Part shown: positions 1 to 11,817 of the stretch, piece after piece | Numbering within the stretch: the stretch's first letter is position 1 | Layout of the letters: every line of letters starts with the position of its first letter | Source of the DNA: Hibiscus mutabilis | Taxonomy: Eukaryota; Streptophyta; Magnoliopsida; Malvales; Malvaceae | Reading direction: 5' to 3' | Assembly: GCA_019671005.1 (NCBI GenBank) | Contig: CM033745.1 | Location: forward strand, 46,743,241 to 46,807,240 | Length of the DNA stretch: 64,000 nucleotides | Program-made: the position numbers and the translations under genes | Notes under the pieces: generated by a model | Databases searched by the model: none | Told to the model about the DNA's origin: nothing | The model's input: the letters and a program-made list of their open reading frames with translations, nothing else

Positions 1-1950
1 ATTTAATGAACATATTGTTTCACAAAGATCTTCTTCTTTGGGACTGACATGTACAAGCATCAGTGTTTTCGAATCGTCACCTAAAGATAACAAACAAGTC
101 GAGAAAGTCTTTAAAAGCAGCTAATTAGGTGAATGGAAAATGGAATTTATAGTTTACCTAACGAATCTTTAAGCACTTGTGTCAGCTTGCTGTTCCTGTA
201 TGGAATGTGGCGTTTTCTCCTTTGAAGAGAATGAATTACATCTCCGAGAGCCGAAAGAGACAAATTGATGGCTCTTCCTTCATCGAGTCTTCTTCCCCAA
301 GCCTTGGTCTTCACCACTCGCTCACTTCCTCCAAGGTCAACTAGCCAAATTTTATTCATTTCTCGTCGTCTTTCAGGAGCATCGAAGCAAGTAATTGAAA
401 TGCGAATCATGCTAACGAGAGCAACAACAAAGTTAACATGCTTTATAAAGCAACAGAAAATAGTTATCCACTCTGATGTTCCTAGAATCGGTATCGGAAA
501 TCAAAAGCAGTTTGTTTGTGTGATATTCCGAGAGGGAAATGTTACAGTTGATAGAGATGAGTTTGTTCTGCCTATATCATTGTACCATAACTGTAGGGAC
601 CTTTATCCAATAATATTGTTAGTTTAATTTTGATAGGTAAAAACTAGTACTTACCAGTGGGATCTGCTAGAAGTTGTGTTTGAATTTATTGAAGCAGTTG
701 ACCTGAGTTGGCATCCGAATCTATACAGCTTCAAAGCCTGGTTGAAGTCGCTTACTTGGATAGAAACAAGGTTCTCGATTCCGATTCCTCCCTTTGGATC
801 CGTTTGAATTGAAAGGCTGCACACAAACATCACTGCGTCCAAATCAGCAGGCATTTGCACACAACTGTATTTTGCATAGTGATTACTGACCATGGTGGCA
901 AAGGATCCGTTGACCTTATAGCTTGCGGTACAAGTAAGTCTCTGAGATTTCCTAGATAAATCTCAAGCATACTGAAAGTGATAAGGAAGGTATGGTTACT
1001 ATCCTCCGCTTGCTTGAACAAAGTATTGATCGTCCGGGGCACTATGCCTGGGGATTCCAATGTACCTTCCTGTATGTTTGGGATATAACAGTGTCAACCA
1101 TTGTGGAATTATGTTATAATAGTATGGATAAGAATTGTGGACGAAAATGTGTGGTCACCTACCATTGTGAAGGTTTTCCCGGTTCCCGTTTGACCGTATG
1201 CGAAAATGCAGGCATTGTAACCATCAAGGACGGACTTGATGACCGGTTCAACTTCAGAGAAAACCCCATCTGAAATTCAAAGTTCAAACACAAAATGAAT
1301 GCATGGGGATCTATTGTGATTGTTTTAAAGAAGAAAGAGCAATATTAAGAGGGTACCTTGGGATGAACCGTGGAACACTTGGTCGAAGGTGTACCGTTTA
1401 CTTTTGTTATTACCAAGCTCTAAAAGGAGGTTACTTGTATCCAAAGCTACAACAGGTCCTAATCCGAAACCTAAACTGCCTATATTTTCCGCTAACGTCA
1501 ATGGCCGCACTCGGCAAAAAACACGAATGTTCCCTGCAATATGCCATGGACCAAATTGTTTTCCAAAATCGAAAATCAAAATAGGGGTATCAAACTAATA
1601 CTACACTCGACTAACCTTTCAAGTTCAACAAATCATGCAACAACTGCCTCCTCTGTGTGTTCAATTGGTTTATGCACTGTGTTGAGGAAGCAACTTCTTC
1701 TGTTCAAGGAATCACCAAAAGAAAATGGGATTAATTAAGCACAACAAAGTGTTGAATTAGCACTACAAAGATAAGAATGGAGAGTACCTTTTATCTTGGA
1801 GAATTCATTTGCAGCAGATTCATCTTCGTCCGGTAAACTTTTTATTATTTCACAAACCGACTTCACCCAAGTAGAATTCAGATGTGACTTAAATCCCAGC
1901 AAGGAATGAATCGTTTCCCCGAGATTCTGAATCGATTTCTTCGAAGTCAT
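1..1950 (-). CDS. KIN-14 class kinesin, spliced, 3' end beyond window
   Basis: Microtubule motor ATPase. Eight exons join in phase with GT/AG borders on the minus strand: 1950-1788, 1699-1616, 1533-1357, 1269-1163, 1069-915, 816-655, 411-158 and 80-1 (open), giving 394 codons. NIRVFCRVRP begins the motor at about residue 84, directly after a short neck. The P-loop GQTGTGKT is at 167-174, switch I SSRSH at 278-282 and switch II DLGGSER at 308-314, followed by HIPYRNSKLTQVLKDSLG. A neck placed before the motor is the KIN-14 (usually minus-end-directed) arrangement. The ATG at 1950 is chosen because an in-frame TAG lies 24 codons upstream with no ATG between. However, TTATCAG just before it could be a splice acceptor, so an upstream exon is possible. 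About 83 residues precede the motor, which is short. The exact KIN-14 subgroup is not assigned. No break is seen, so it is likely a live host gene. Confidence 0.93.
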
Positions 1951-2864
1951 GGCCTGATAACCGCAGAGAATCAGTGGATAAACGAGGGATATAAGAGGAT
2001 CAGCACAAGTCGAAAAAGTCTATAATCTCACAGGCATGCTTGAGATTTCCAAGCAAGCCCACTTGGTTGCATCAAAAGGAGCTGCAACTCCTTCACATAT
2101 TATACACAGGCAGTCCAACTCAAGGGCCTACCTTCATCTGCATGAAGTGAATGTAAGCTGGCGGAGGGTCCCCAGGAGAATGATTCATTATTCAAGGCTT
2201 CTCATTAATAAACAACAAGAGTCCAATGGTTAGAGTAAAAGGCTCCTCAAAAGGTAATAACGTGGTTAGGAGGCCAATTTTAGGCACCACGCCATTAATT
2301 GAACTCACCAACCTTCAATCTCCGTGGGGAGTAGGAACTGGTCCAGTTCCAATCTTAGGTTGGGATCTTTCTTTGATTTGATTGGATGGTGTGCGTGTGC
2401 AGACTACGCCAGCATAGACCAACCAAAGGAAGTGGAAAATTCAATTCCAACTCACGATAATGACTCGAACAACAAGAAATTAAGGAAAGAAACTAAAAAT
2501 ATTTATTGGGATTCACTAAACGCGAAGCCACCTCCATTAAAGGTCTGTACTGTACTATGAATGTTGAGGGTTGGGGTACAATATGACAATATCAAATTCT
2601 CTTGACCCGACCGCTGACAATGGCCATTGGTGGATGCAAAGATAATGATTTAGGATTCCCAAAACACTGAAATGGGCATCCGGATGTATCACGAGAATGT
2701 ATGATTATAATAGTAAAAATAGTTTGGTACATGAGCTTGTTAAACAACGAAACGATAACCTTAATTAATTTCTACCTATAAATCTTGTGTCACTTGTCTC
2801 AAGATTATATACAATCTGAAATAATTCAATATTGTTTGCTTTAGGATATATAATTCACTATCAT
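1951..2864. other. 5' flank of the kinesin gene, nothing else recognised
   Basis: This would hold the promoter and 5' leader of the minus-strand kinesin. No convincing TATA box or conserved coding was identified. Small open frames here have no recognisable domains. Confidence 0.4.
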
Positions 2865-2881
2865 GCTCTCTCTCTCTCTCT
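2865..2881. repeat. CT dinucleotide microsatellite
   Basis: An uninterrupted run of CT repeats, about 900 bp upstream of the kinesin start. Such runs are common in plant promoters but are also simply slippage-prone. Confidence 0.8.
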
Positions 2882-2989
2882 TGAAATTCCGTTTATTAAA
2901 TGATTCTTTTATTTTGGTATGAATTATTGTCAAATAATATAAAAGGGATGTTATCGCAATTGTATCGAAAGTAAGATTAGGTGTGAACA

Positions 2990-3450
2990 AAACTCGACTT
3001 GAAAATTTTGAATTTTTCGATTCAGCTCGGTTTGACTCCAATCGTAATTTCTAATTTGGAAAATTTTTAAATAAAGTTTGAGTTATAAAATGAAATTTCG
3101 TATAACTCAATAATTTTGTAATTAGTGGGTCAGTTTTCAAGTTCGAGTCGAGATCCTCAATTTTGTCTGATATAACTATATCATATATGAACAAATATGA
3201 AGAAATATATATATGTATATCATATATGGCTATAAAAAGCCGTTAAAATTGAAATCAATCAGTACCATAGCAATATAAATGTTTATAAGTAAATTTGAAC
3301 AAAAAACTCTAACAACTCGACTTGACTCAAATTTTATAAACTCGATTCGACTTGAAAAAATATTCAAATAAAGTTTAAGTTATAAAATAAATCTCGACTA
3401 ACTCAAAAAAAATTTACTCTGACTCGATCTAATGTCCATCCTTATATAAA
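2990..3450. repeat. Degenerate direct repeat, AT-rich, ACTCGACTTG type
   Basis: The blocks at about 2990-3130 and 3300-3450 share ordered phrases: an ACTCGACTTGA-like start, AATAAAGTTT(G/A)AGTTATAAAAT and a CTCGA/ACTCAA ending. They look like two diverged copies of a dispersed non-coding repeat. No ORF or terminal inverted repeat was found. Confidence 0.5.
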
Positions 3451-3505
3451 AGATGTTTGATAAACTGAAAAATTAAATATTGAATTTAAAAAATATATAA
3501 GTACT

Positions 3506-3514
3506 AAATTTATA
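3506..3514. repeat. Left 9-bp target-site duplication of the TIR element
   Basis: AAATTTATA here is repeated exactly at 14896-14904, immediately outside the two ends of the inverted repeats. Nine bases is the Mutator/MULE duplication length. Confidence 0.85.
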
Positions 3515-3656
3515 GGGTAAATTATACCGTTCATCTCTCAACTATCTTCTCACTCCTATTTTGGTCACTGAACTTTCAAAATTTTCAATTTAATAATTTA
3601 ACTTTCGAACTGCACTTATTTTAGTCACTCTAGATTGTTTTATTAATATTTCTCTA
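3515..3656 (+). repeat. Left terminal inverted repeat
   Basis: This pairs with the reverse complement of 14761-14895. Shared phrases include CTATTTTGGTCACT, AACTTTCAAAA, AATTTAATAATT and TTTTATTAATAT. It is the outer end of the MULE-like element. Confidence 0.85.
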
Positions 3657-4260
3657 TAATATGTCATATTTTATTATCATTGAATATAAAATGATTTAAA
3701 ATAAAAACTAAAATCCTATATTATTATTAAATATAAAAATATTTAAAATAAAAAATAAAATCATATCCTAAACCCAAACCCCAAATTATAATCCCAACAA
3801 ATCCCATGATCATCCCTTCACTCCCACCGAACACACCCTCCGTTCAGCCACACCCTCATCGACCGAGACCCAAACCTTGATTGAAACCCATCAACAACCC
3901 AAATTCCACGCGGCACCAACATGTGACGAGCTACTTTCCTCCCATGGTCAGGGTGATCAGCAGAATCACATCAGAAACAGAGTCATGAAAGTGGTTTTCA
4001 TTAATTTTCCCCTCAGGACAACTTGGTCTGTACTTCTCCCACTTTGATTGAAAAGAAATTAGAGTTTGACTCAATTCAGGAGCTTGAACCAAAATACAAG
4101 ACCGGTGAGAATCCAAAATAAGATAGAGGTTGACTCAATTGATTGAGTTGAGTTAACTCGCCAGGTTTAGAAATAGCTTGGCCTAGACTTAGTTCAAGCT
4201 GGTAAGGGTGGGTGACCCCGGTAAGGGTGACTAAAATAAGACAGATCATAGAAAAGTATT
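3657..4260. other. Interior of the MULE-like element
   Basis: AT-rich at first. From about 3776 it turns C-rich (CCCAAACCCC, CACACCCTCCG) and then relatively GC-balanced to 4260. Open frames of about 60 codons exist on the minus strand, but no domain was recognised. It might be host sequence captured by the element. The last five bases, GTATT, match ATATT after 14760 at four of five positions, consistent with the LTR element's target duplication. Confidence 0.45.
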
Positions 4261-7051
4261 TGTAACGTCCCAAAACCGAGCTTAGTCGGAATTCGATTCC
4301 GGTGACTGGAAATTTTACATCGAAAAGTCAAAATTAGAGAGTTGACCCTTGATCAAATAGCATATTATTAGTTTAATGAACCCTAATTAAGCATTGATGT
4401 TGTTTAAGGACCCCATTGTAAGCTTTGAAACATGTTTTAGTGACTAAATTGAGAAAATTGAAAGTTAGAAGCGCAAAAGTATAAGAATGAATAGTTGAGG
4501 GACTAATCTTGCGGTTAGCCCTCCTCAAGCCTAATCACCACATATGCGGGATTAGGATATTGAGTTCCTTCAATTGAAGGAAAGCTCAATTGAAAATAAT
4601 AGGAAAAGGAAAAAGAGAAGAAGCTTACCCAGTTAATTTGAAAAGCCACCATCTTCATCTTCTTCTTCCTTTAGCTTGAATAAGCAAGCACCTCTATTGA
4701 AGGATAGGTCAAGCTTTGTTTTCCTTAAGTTTATCCATCCTAAATTGTAGCTATCGGTTGGGTAAGTATTTCCCCTCAATTGGATTATCGATTTCATGGT
4801 TAAACCATGTTTAATTTCAATGTTTAAGGATCATGGAACCCTAGAAATTATCTAAGGATATCATAGCTTAATTGTTATTGTTTTTCATAGCTATTGAGTT
4901 TCTATGAATCTAGTATCGGTAATGAAATCCTTGTAAATCCTTGTTTCATTGTAGCTGAAGAAAACCAAGGTGAAGAATCACTAAATCCTCCAAATCCCAC
5001 CAACTTCAAGAACAAGAGAGTTGTCATCCGGGAGCCTTGAAGGCCTCAGAATCATCGGTGAGTGTAGTCATAGTCAAGGGATTGGCTAGGTGTCTTTCCC
5101 GAATTCATTGATGTTGAATTATTGCATCATCATCATTAACCAAGGTATGTTTGCATTGAAACCTCATGAGAGGTGCCATCGGTAAGCTTTGGTATGCTCA
5201 TTACATTACCAAGTAGATTATCGAATCTTTATACAATCATTGATATAATTAAGTATTGAAAGACGCTTTAATGAACATTCCAAGTGTTTATTGCTATTGT
5301 TACCGTATTGATATTGCTGCCATTATTGTTATTGCTATTGTCATTGGCATTGGTAAGTATTGAAATCCTTGGATGCGAATGGACATGGGATACAATTGGC
5401 ATGCCATTGAATTCGTGAACTCATTAGTAAGGAGTGGACTACGATCCTTGAGCTAAGGCTCTCATTGGCGATGTTGGCGGGATGTGATTGTGTTGGTCTT
5501 ATTGGCGATGTTGGGGGATAATGACCATTCATTGTTGGCGATGTTGGATGGGAATTCGCGTATCCACATTACATGTCGATCCAAGCAAAAATAAGTGAAT
5601 AAGTATTGCAAGTACTGTTAAAATGTGATTTGATATGCATTTACATTGATACACATGTCATTACTTTCACGGATGTTCATTTTATTGTCTATGACTATCT
5701 CACTAAGCTAAGTAAGCCTAATGCATCTCATTTCCATGCATTTTCAGGTTAAAGCATAGTTGGATCAAGGATCGGAGCAATGTGCATTTTGAAGCAAGTC
5801 ATAGTCTTCTATGTAATGTTAATCTAGTCATTGAACTCCTAGAATGGTGGCGTAGGGTCTAGACAAGTTGGTTTAGTCCCATTTTGTATGTATATATTGT
5901 CCACTATGTTAAAGGGGTTAAAATGCCCATTTTGGTCATGTAGTGTTTTGGTTAAAAGCACCAAATATGCATAAGTGGTACTAAAAGGTGAAAACCTAGC
6001 AAATGGATTTGGATGACTCTAAAAATTGACATGCTAGTAGATTATAGTGTTTAAAAGTTGCTGGCAAAAATTCATTGCATTTGGACATCGTTCAACATGT
6101 TAAATTGATAATAAACCAGATGAAATCTGTTATTATAGGGTAGACGTATCGATACAGGTCAAGCTGTTTCGGTACGACCTTGCATATTTGGTCGGTCAAA
6201 GCTTAAGTCAACTATAGCATGCTGGTATGGGCTAGAACATTTTGGTACATAAATTGAAAGTGAGGTTTGGGAATTTAGTTGTATCGATATGACCATTGGG
6301 CGTATCGAAACAGGTCAACTATGGTCAATTCGTATCGATACAGCCCCAGTTGTATCAAAATAGGTAAGCATCATCAACATCTGGGATTTGAATCTGTGCA
6401 AATCCGTACCGATACGTGATTAAGCGTATCAAATTAGTGGTCAATGGACAAGTCAAACTAGGTCAACCCATATCGATACACCCCTTAGGTGTTTCAATAC
6501 GGTGTTTGTTCATTCCGTTATCCCGTATCGATACTGGTTAAGCTGTATCGAAACAGAATTTGATAGTTTTGAATTAAGTCCTAAATTGTGCATACCCATA
6601 TCGATACTTCTCCTCGGTGTTTCGATACGGTGACAGTTAATTATGTTAATAGGTTATGAACAATATTTTAAATAACTTACAAATTGGTCACTAAGTATTG
6701 CATGGTTTAATTGAACTAGTAAATGAACTTCGATTAAACTAAAAATTTGCATGAATATTGACCAGGAATTAAATTTCATTATGGTGTAGTTAATTTTTAA
6801 AAAAGACCCTTAAATTACTAAAATTATAGTTTAGTCCCTAAAACTCGTAAAAATCCTAAATTAGTCCTTAATTGGTAATCCTAGCATTGTAATGAATCCC
6901 CAAGTCATCGGTAGTGATATTGACTTAATTGTTAAGCAATTTATTGGTTAATTATTGATACGATTCAATTTTATCGCACCGATCACCGTATTGTTCATTG
7001 GTAACGTTCTTCGACCCAGTTTTCTACCATGCTAAGTGGGAGGATGTTATA
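4261..7051 (+). repeat. 5' LTR of Tekay-like element 1
   Basis: It begins TGTAACGTCCC and ends GGATGTTATA, an imperfect inverted terminal match. The sequence is repeated at 11818-14760, with clear mismatches but the same order throughout. Inside are three GGCGATGTTGG-type repeats at about 5465-5550 and the paired-palindrome array at 6146-6631. It is 2791 bp against 2943 bp for the 3' copy; most of the difference is a 138-bp duplication in the latter. Confidence 0.92.
6146..6631 (+). repeat. Paired-palindrome array, 7 pairs, in 5' LTR of element 1
   Basis: Boxes of the form TATCGATAC or TTTCGATAC/TATCGAAAC occur as seven pairs. First boxes start at 6147, 6282, 6333, 6407, 6471, 6526 and 6599. 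Their partners start at 6167, 6303, 6353, 6427, 6492, 6546 and 6620, so spacing is always 20 or 21 bp. Steps between pairs are 135, 51, 74, 64, 55 and 73 bp. The CG core is often decayed to CA or TG. Confidence 0.9.
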
Positions 7052-7075
7052 ATTGTAGTATTAGAGCTAGAGTTT
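7052..7075 (+). promoter_or_regulatory. Primer-binding site, initiator Met tRNA type
   Basis: Directly after the LTR comes a sequence close to TGGTATCAGAGC, here TAGTATTAGAGC. That is the complement of the 3' end of initiator methionine tRNA, the usual primer of chromoviruses. Two changes from the consensus are visible. Confidence 0.8.
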
Positions 7076-7182
7076 AGTCGATTCTTAGACTAAACTGAAG
7101 TATGTTGCATAGTTATTGCATTGTATACGCCACCTAGGAGTTTAATTTGTTATATTGTGACTTGCAACTAATGTGATCCGTC

Positions 7183-8340
7183 TTCCTTTTATAGTGTAAA
7201 GATATTTGACTTCGATAAGGCTCACGAAGAAGTTGAGCACACGGTTGGCTCCTCAACCAATGGCGAGGAGAAAAAGGGGAGAATCCTCCTAACCCACAAG
7301 TACCCCCGCAAGAATAAGTGAACACTGAGCCTGTGTTACATGCCGCTCAATTTAATTGCTATAAGAACATGACCGAGATATTCAAATAGTTCATGGCTAC
7401 CCTCAAATCTAAACAGTCTGCACAGTCTTCCACAACTGCTAATTCCACAAATCAAGTTTCTATCGACAAGTTAGCTCAGCATCGAGCTACTACTTTCTCG
7501 GGTAAGGCCGAGCAAGACCCTAAAGTAGTGGAGCACTGGCTGGAGAGCACAATAAGAATCTTGACCAAGCAATTGCAATGCTCAGGTGGGTACAAGCTCG
7601 AGTGTGCTTTAGCCTTATTGACCAATGAAGCCTTGAGTTGGTGGGAAACCACGACCTTTACCGCTCTCGAAGAAGTAGTAACTTAGGAATTCTTCCTACA
7701 AGAGTTTAAGAAGAAATACATCAGTGAGCACTATCTAGCTGAGAGGCGAGACAACTTTCTACATTTGAAACAAGGTGGGAGGCTGGTGGAGCAGTACATC
7801 CACGACTGTTGTATGTACTACAAGTATGGGGCTGAATACATTAAGAAAGAAGAAGAGAAGTGTAGGATTTTCATTGCAAGTTTGAACGATGAACTACAGC
7901 TTTTGCTCATTGCTCTAGGGATCAAGGATTTCCAAGAGTTTGTAAATCGAGCGATCTCCACTGAAGCTGCTCAGAGGTCACATTAGTTTAATAAGCCTAA
8001 CCGATTCAAGAAGAGGTCACGAGATGATTCACGACCCCATCTACTATACAAGAATAGAAAGAAAGAGCAATGGTACAAGCAATCTTATTATCAGCAATCT
8101 TTTAGATCAAGTGATTTTGTCAAGCCACAGTCCATGCCTCAGTCAGCTGCAAGAACTGCCTCCATTGAGAGTACTGGAGGATCTAGACGAGAGTCATAGT
8201 TCCCTGTTTGTAATTTCTTCCAAATGAGGCACCCTACGGGGCAATGTCGCAAACAATCTGGAGCACGTTTCTTTTATGGAGAACAAGGCCACTATATTAA
8301 GGATTGTCTAATTAACACCTCCAAATCTTCTGCACCAATG
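7183..8340 (+). pseudogene. gag: gag of Tekay-like element 1, broken
   Basis: This would encode the capsid/nucleocapsid polyprotein. The region homologous to the second element's start codon reads ATA, so the start is lost. The capsid-like segment is recognised by ATTFSGKAEQDPKVVEHWLE, LTNEALSWWETT and FKKKYISEHYLAE, interrupted by a TAG at about 7684. The zinc-knuckle region near 8250-8320 reads RFFYGEQGHYIKDC: the first two cysteines of the CX2CX4HX4C knuckle are replaced, while the His and last Cys remain. Further stops occur at about 7984 and around 8220. It is a relic. Confidence 0.88.
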
Positions 8341-8459
8341 ATTCCTACGTCCCCTACTCTATCTTTCAAGGGTAAGGGACCAAAAAAAGATGTATCGAGA
8401 GCTTCTGGTAGATCTGGTGGCTCTGCAAGGGCTCATAACCGACAAGAATCTAAGGCTTT

Positions 8460-8935
8460 AGCACAAGTTTACCACGTGAGAAGTCGGGAGGAGGATAAGG
8501 ACTCTGATGTCATTGCAGGTACCGTTGAACTCTATACTTATTCTATTTATGCATTGATTGATCCTGGATCCATTCATTCCTTTATAAGTATTGTATTGGT
8601 TAAGTGATTCAAGTTGACATCCGAGCCTATAGCTTTTAAACTCACTGTGACTAATCTTTTGGGGATAATGTTATAATTGGACTTGTATGCAAAAATTGCC
8701 CTCTCATGATACAAGGGATACCATTTTCGGCTAACCTCATGGCCTTCTTAATACATGAGTTCGATGCTATTTTAGGGTTTGATTGGCTCGGGGAGAATCA
8801 AGCTTGGATGGATTGTTCAAAGAAAAAGATATACCTTCGAGGCCTTATCAACGAGAGCATAACTCTTATGGAATCCAAAGGTAAAAGATCATTGTTGTAC
8901 GTCACCGTAAGCAAAGAAGAATCACAACTGTAAGA
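8460..8935 (+). pseudogene. Retropepsin region of Tekay-like element 1, broken
   Basis: The aspartic protease stretch is recognised by YALIDPGSIHSFIS, where the catalytic D-S/T-G is now D-P-G. It continues with FDAILGFDWLGENQAWMDCSKKKIYLRG, the usual protease-RT linker of Ty3 elements. A stop follows at about 8605 and another at about 8930. It sits between gag and RT as in all Ty3 elements. Confidence 0.82.
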
Positions 8936-10302
8936 TATAGACACCGTGCAAGAGTTTCCTGATGAGCTTCCGGTTTATCACCTACCTGTGAGGTTGAATT
9001 TAGGATTGAAGTGCAACCTGGAACCACTTTAGTTTCCATTGCACCCTATGGGATGGCACCGATAGAACTCACCGAGCTTAAAGTGCAAATCCAAGACTTG
9101 TTAGACAAAGGTTTCGTCCGACCAAGTTCCTCATCTTGGGGAGCTCTGGTTCTCTTTGTTAAGAAGAAAGATGGATCAATGAGTCTTTGTATTGATTATC
9201 GATAATTGAACAAGCTCATAATCAAGAATAAGTATCTTTTACCGAGAATCGATGACTTGTTTGATCAATTGAAAGATGCAACAGTCTTTTCTAAGATTGA
9301 CCTGAGGTTTGGATACTATTAGATGAAAATGAAGGAGTGCGATGTGCCCAAGACGGCTTTCCGTATGAGATATGGTCGCTACGAATTCTTGGTTATGCCC
9401 TTCGGGCTAACTAATGCACCTACTGTCTTTATGGACCTCATGAACTGAGTTTTTAGACCCTATCTTGATAAATTTGTGGTGGTATTCATAGACGATATAT
9501 TGATCTATTCCAAAGGCCAAGTCAAACATCTTGAACATCTTCGTACTGTGCTTTAGACTCTTCGGGAGAAGCAATTGTATGCCAAATTCAGCAAGTGCGA
9601 GTTCTGGCTCACTCAAGTTTCATTTTTAGGCCATGTGATCTCTACTGAAGGCATTAAAGTAGATCTGAAGAAGAACCAAGCTATAGTTGAATGGGGACCA
9701 CCGAAGAATGCAAGTGAGGCTCGTATCTTTCTCGGTCTCGCTTGCTATTTTAGAAGATTCATTAAAGAATTATCTATAATAGCGGCCCCGCTAACTAAAC
9801 TCCTATAGACGGATGCTCCTTTCGAATGGACCAAGAAACAAAAAAGAAGCTTTGACCAACTCAAGCAAGTGTTGACCCATGCATCGGTCTTGATCCAACC
9901 CGAGTTTAGGAAGGACTACACCGTGTATAGTGATGCTTTGCACCAAGGATTAGGGTGCGTATAATGCAAGAAGGCAAGGTTGTTGCTTATGCCTCAAGGC
10001 AGCTCAAGCCGCATAAGATGAACTATCCTACTCATGATCTTAAGATGGCCGCAATTGTCTTTACGTTTAAGATCTGGAGGCATTATCTCTATGGAGAAAA
10101 ATGCTATCTATACACCGATCATAAGAGTCTTAAGTATTTGCTGACACAAAAAGAACTCAATCTTCGTCAAAGGAGATGGATGGAAATCCTCAAGGATTAT
10201 GACCTTGTCATTGATTATCATCTGGGCAAGGCTAGCGTAGTAGCAGATGCGCTTAGCCGCATGCCTATGCCTACTCCTCAAGCTATTAATGCTCATTTCT
10301 GA
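8936..10302 (+). pseudogene. pol: Reverse transcriptase and RNase H of Tekay-like element 1, broken
   Basis: RT blocks appear in order: PSSSSWGALVLFVKKKDGS, LCIDYR, RIDDLFDQLKDA, FLVMPFGLTNAPT and the catalytic FIDDILIYS near 9485-9510 (the YxDD position). The connection VSFLGHVISTEGI follows. RNase H follows with VVAYASRQLKPH, YTDHKSLKYLLTQKELN and VVADALSR ending near 10262. Stops lie at about 9204, 9321, 9447, 9555 and 9808, with a frameshift near 9955. The coding order is intact but no full-length product is possible. Confidence 0.92.
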
Positions 10303-11450
10303 CTTTAGAGGCACCGTGGTTTCAGAGCTGAACTTCAAGTTCAGTCCACCATTGTGATGAGAATCAAGTGTTTACAAGAACAAAACCCCGAGATACAAGA
10401 CATTGCTTCTAAGATTTAGAATGACCTTGATCCTAGCTTTAAGCTTAATTCTAAAAGACTCATGTACTTCCGTGATAGAATATGTGTGCCCAACAATGAG
10501 TCTCTTCGTGATGAAATTCTCAAGGAAGCCCATTGTAGCCTTTACTCAATTCACCTAAGAGCAATAAAGATGTACAAAGACCTACAGGAATTGTATTAGT
10601 GGCCTGGCATGAAAACAACTATCATTGAATTTGTATCAAGGTATCTCATATGTCAACGAGTTAAAGCCGAGCACCGTAACCTCAATGGATTGTTATAGCC
10701 TATTGAACTCCCTCAGTGGAAGTGGGAAAAGATAACTATGGACTTTGTCAGTGGTTTACAATTGACCCCAGCCAAGCATGATGCTATTTACGTTATTGTA
10801 GACTGTTTCACTAAGTCAGCACACTTCAAACCAGTTAGAATGGACTACGGTCTTCCTAAACTGGCTAACCTGTATGTCAAGGAAGTTATTCGACTTCACA
10901 GTGTGCCACGGTCTATCGCCTTCAATCGAGATCCACGATTTACGTCTCGGTTTTGGAGGTCATTGCAAGGAGCTTTGGGCACTAGAGTCAATCTTAGTAC
11001 AACTTTCCACCATCAATCTAATGGCTAATCAGAAAGGGTAATCTAGATATTAGAAGATATGCTTTGTGCTTGTGTTATTGACTTTGAGGGATCTTGGAAG
11101 AGATTTCTAACCCTCGTTGAATTTGCTTATAATAGCAGCTACCAATCATCCATTGGCATGGCACCGTATAAAGCATTGTATGACAGGAAGTGTAGAACAC
11201 CGTTATGTTGGTCTGAACTTGGTGAAGGCAAGATGTTGGGCCCTGACTTACTTTAGGAAACTGAAAAATGGGTAACCATTATCCATGACCATCTGAAGGC
11301 CACCTTCGACCGACAAAAGGCCTATGCCGACCTCAAGAGGAAAGATATACAATTTGATGTTGGTGAAAAGCATTCCTAAAAGTCTTCCCATGGAAGAAGA
11401 TTTTTCGATTCGGTAAGAAGGGGAAGTTGAGTCCCTAATTCATTGGACCT
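10303..11450 (+). pseudogene. Integrase of Tekay-like element 1, broken
   Basis: This is the DDE-type strand-transfer enzyme. Core segments are MDFVSGLQLTPAKHDAIYVI (first Asp), VDCFTKSAHF, FNRDPRFTSRFW (second Asp) and the SERVI block after HHQSNG (Glu). The N-terminal zinc-binding part at about 10540-10680 is eroded. The C-terminal part includes EFAYNSSYQSSIGMAPYKAL and YDRKCRTPLCWSE. Stops occur at about 10419, 10597, 10697, 11028 and 11256. Confidence 0.9.
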
Positions 11451-11807
11451 TTCGAGGTGATTGAGAGAATTGGCCTTGTAGCTTACCGACTAGCTTTGCC
11501 TCAAGAATTGAGCAAGATCCATGAAGTGTTCTATGTATCGATGCTTCACAAGTACATATCTGATCCATCACACATTTTAGAGCTTGAATCTGTAGAACTC
11601 CAACCTAATCTGTCTTACGAGGAAGAACTTGTGCAAATATTGGCAAGTGAGGTCAATAGACTTCGAAATAAAAACATCCCATTAGTTAAAGTATTGTGGA
11701 GGAATCAAAAGGTTGAAGAAGCTACGTGGGAACTGGAGGAAAAGATGATAAATCAGTATCCACATCTCTTCAATTCAGGTAAAAATTTGAGGATTAATTT
11801 TTCTTAA
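11451..11807 (+). pseudogene. Integrase C-terminus with chromodomain, element 1
   Basis: An open stretch of 116 codons. It starts with the integrase tail (VAYRLALPQELSKIHEVFYV, SMLHKY). It ends in a chromodomain recognised by IPLVKVLWRNQKVEEATWEL and YPHLF. Chromodomains of this kind define chromoviruses and are thought to steer integration to marked chromatin. It lies just before the polypurine tract. This segment is open, but the polyprotein upstream is broken. Confidence 0.85.
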
Positions 11808-11817
11808 GGGGGAGAAT
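11804..11817 (+). promoter_or_regulatory. Polypurine tract of element 1
   Basis: TTAAGGGGGAGAAT directly precedes the TGTAACATCCC start of the 3' LTR. This is the expected primer position for plus-strand DNA synthesis. Confidence 0.85.

Noticed and set aside
265..627. 120-codon plus-strand frame
   Set aside because: It lies opposite kinesin exon 7 and intron sequence; the minus strand has the motor motifs and splice sites.
6146..6631. CRISPR-like spaced repeats
   Set aside because: Repeats are short, variable palindromes with uneven 51-135 bp steps inside a plant LTR; no cas genes or leader.
7052..7075. Possible tRNA fragment
   Set aside because: Only the 12-base complement of a tRNA 3' end is present, at the exact primer-binding position of an LTR element; no cloverleaf.
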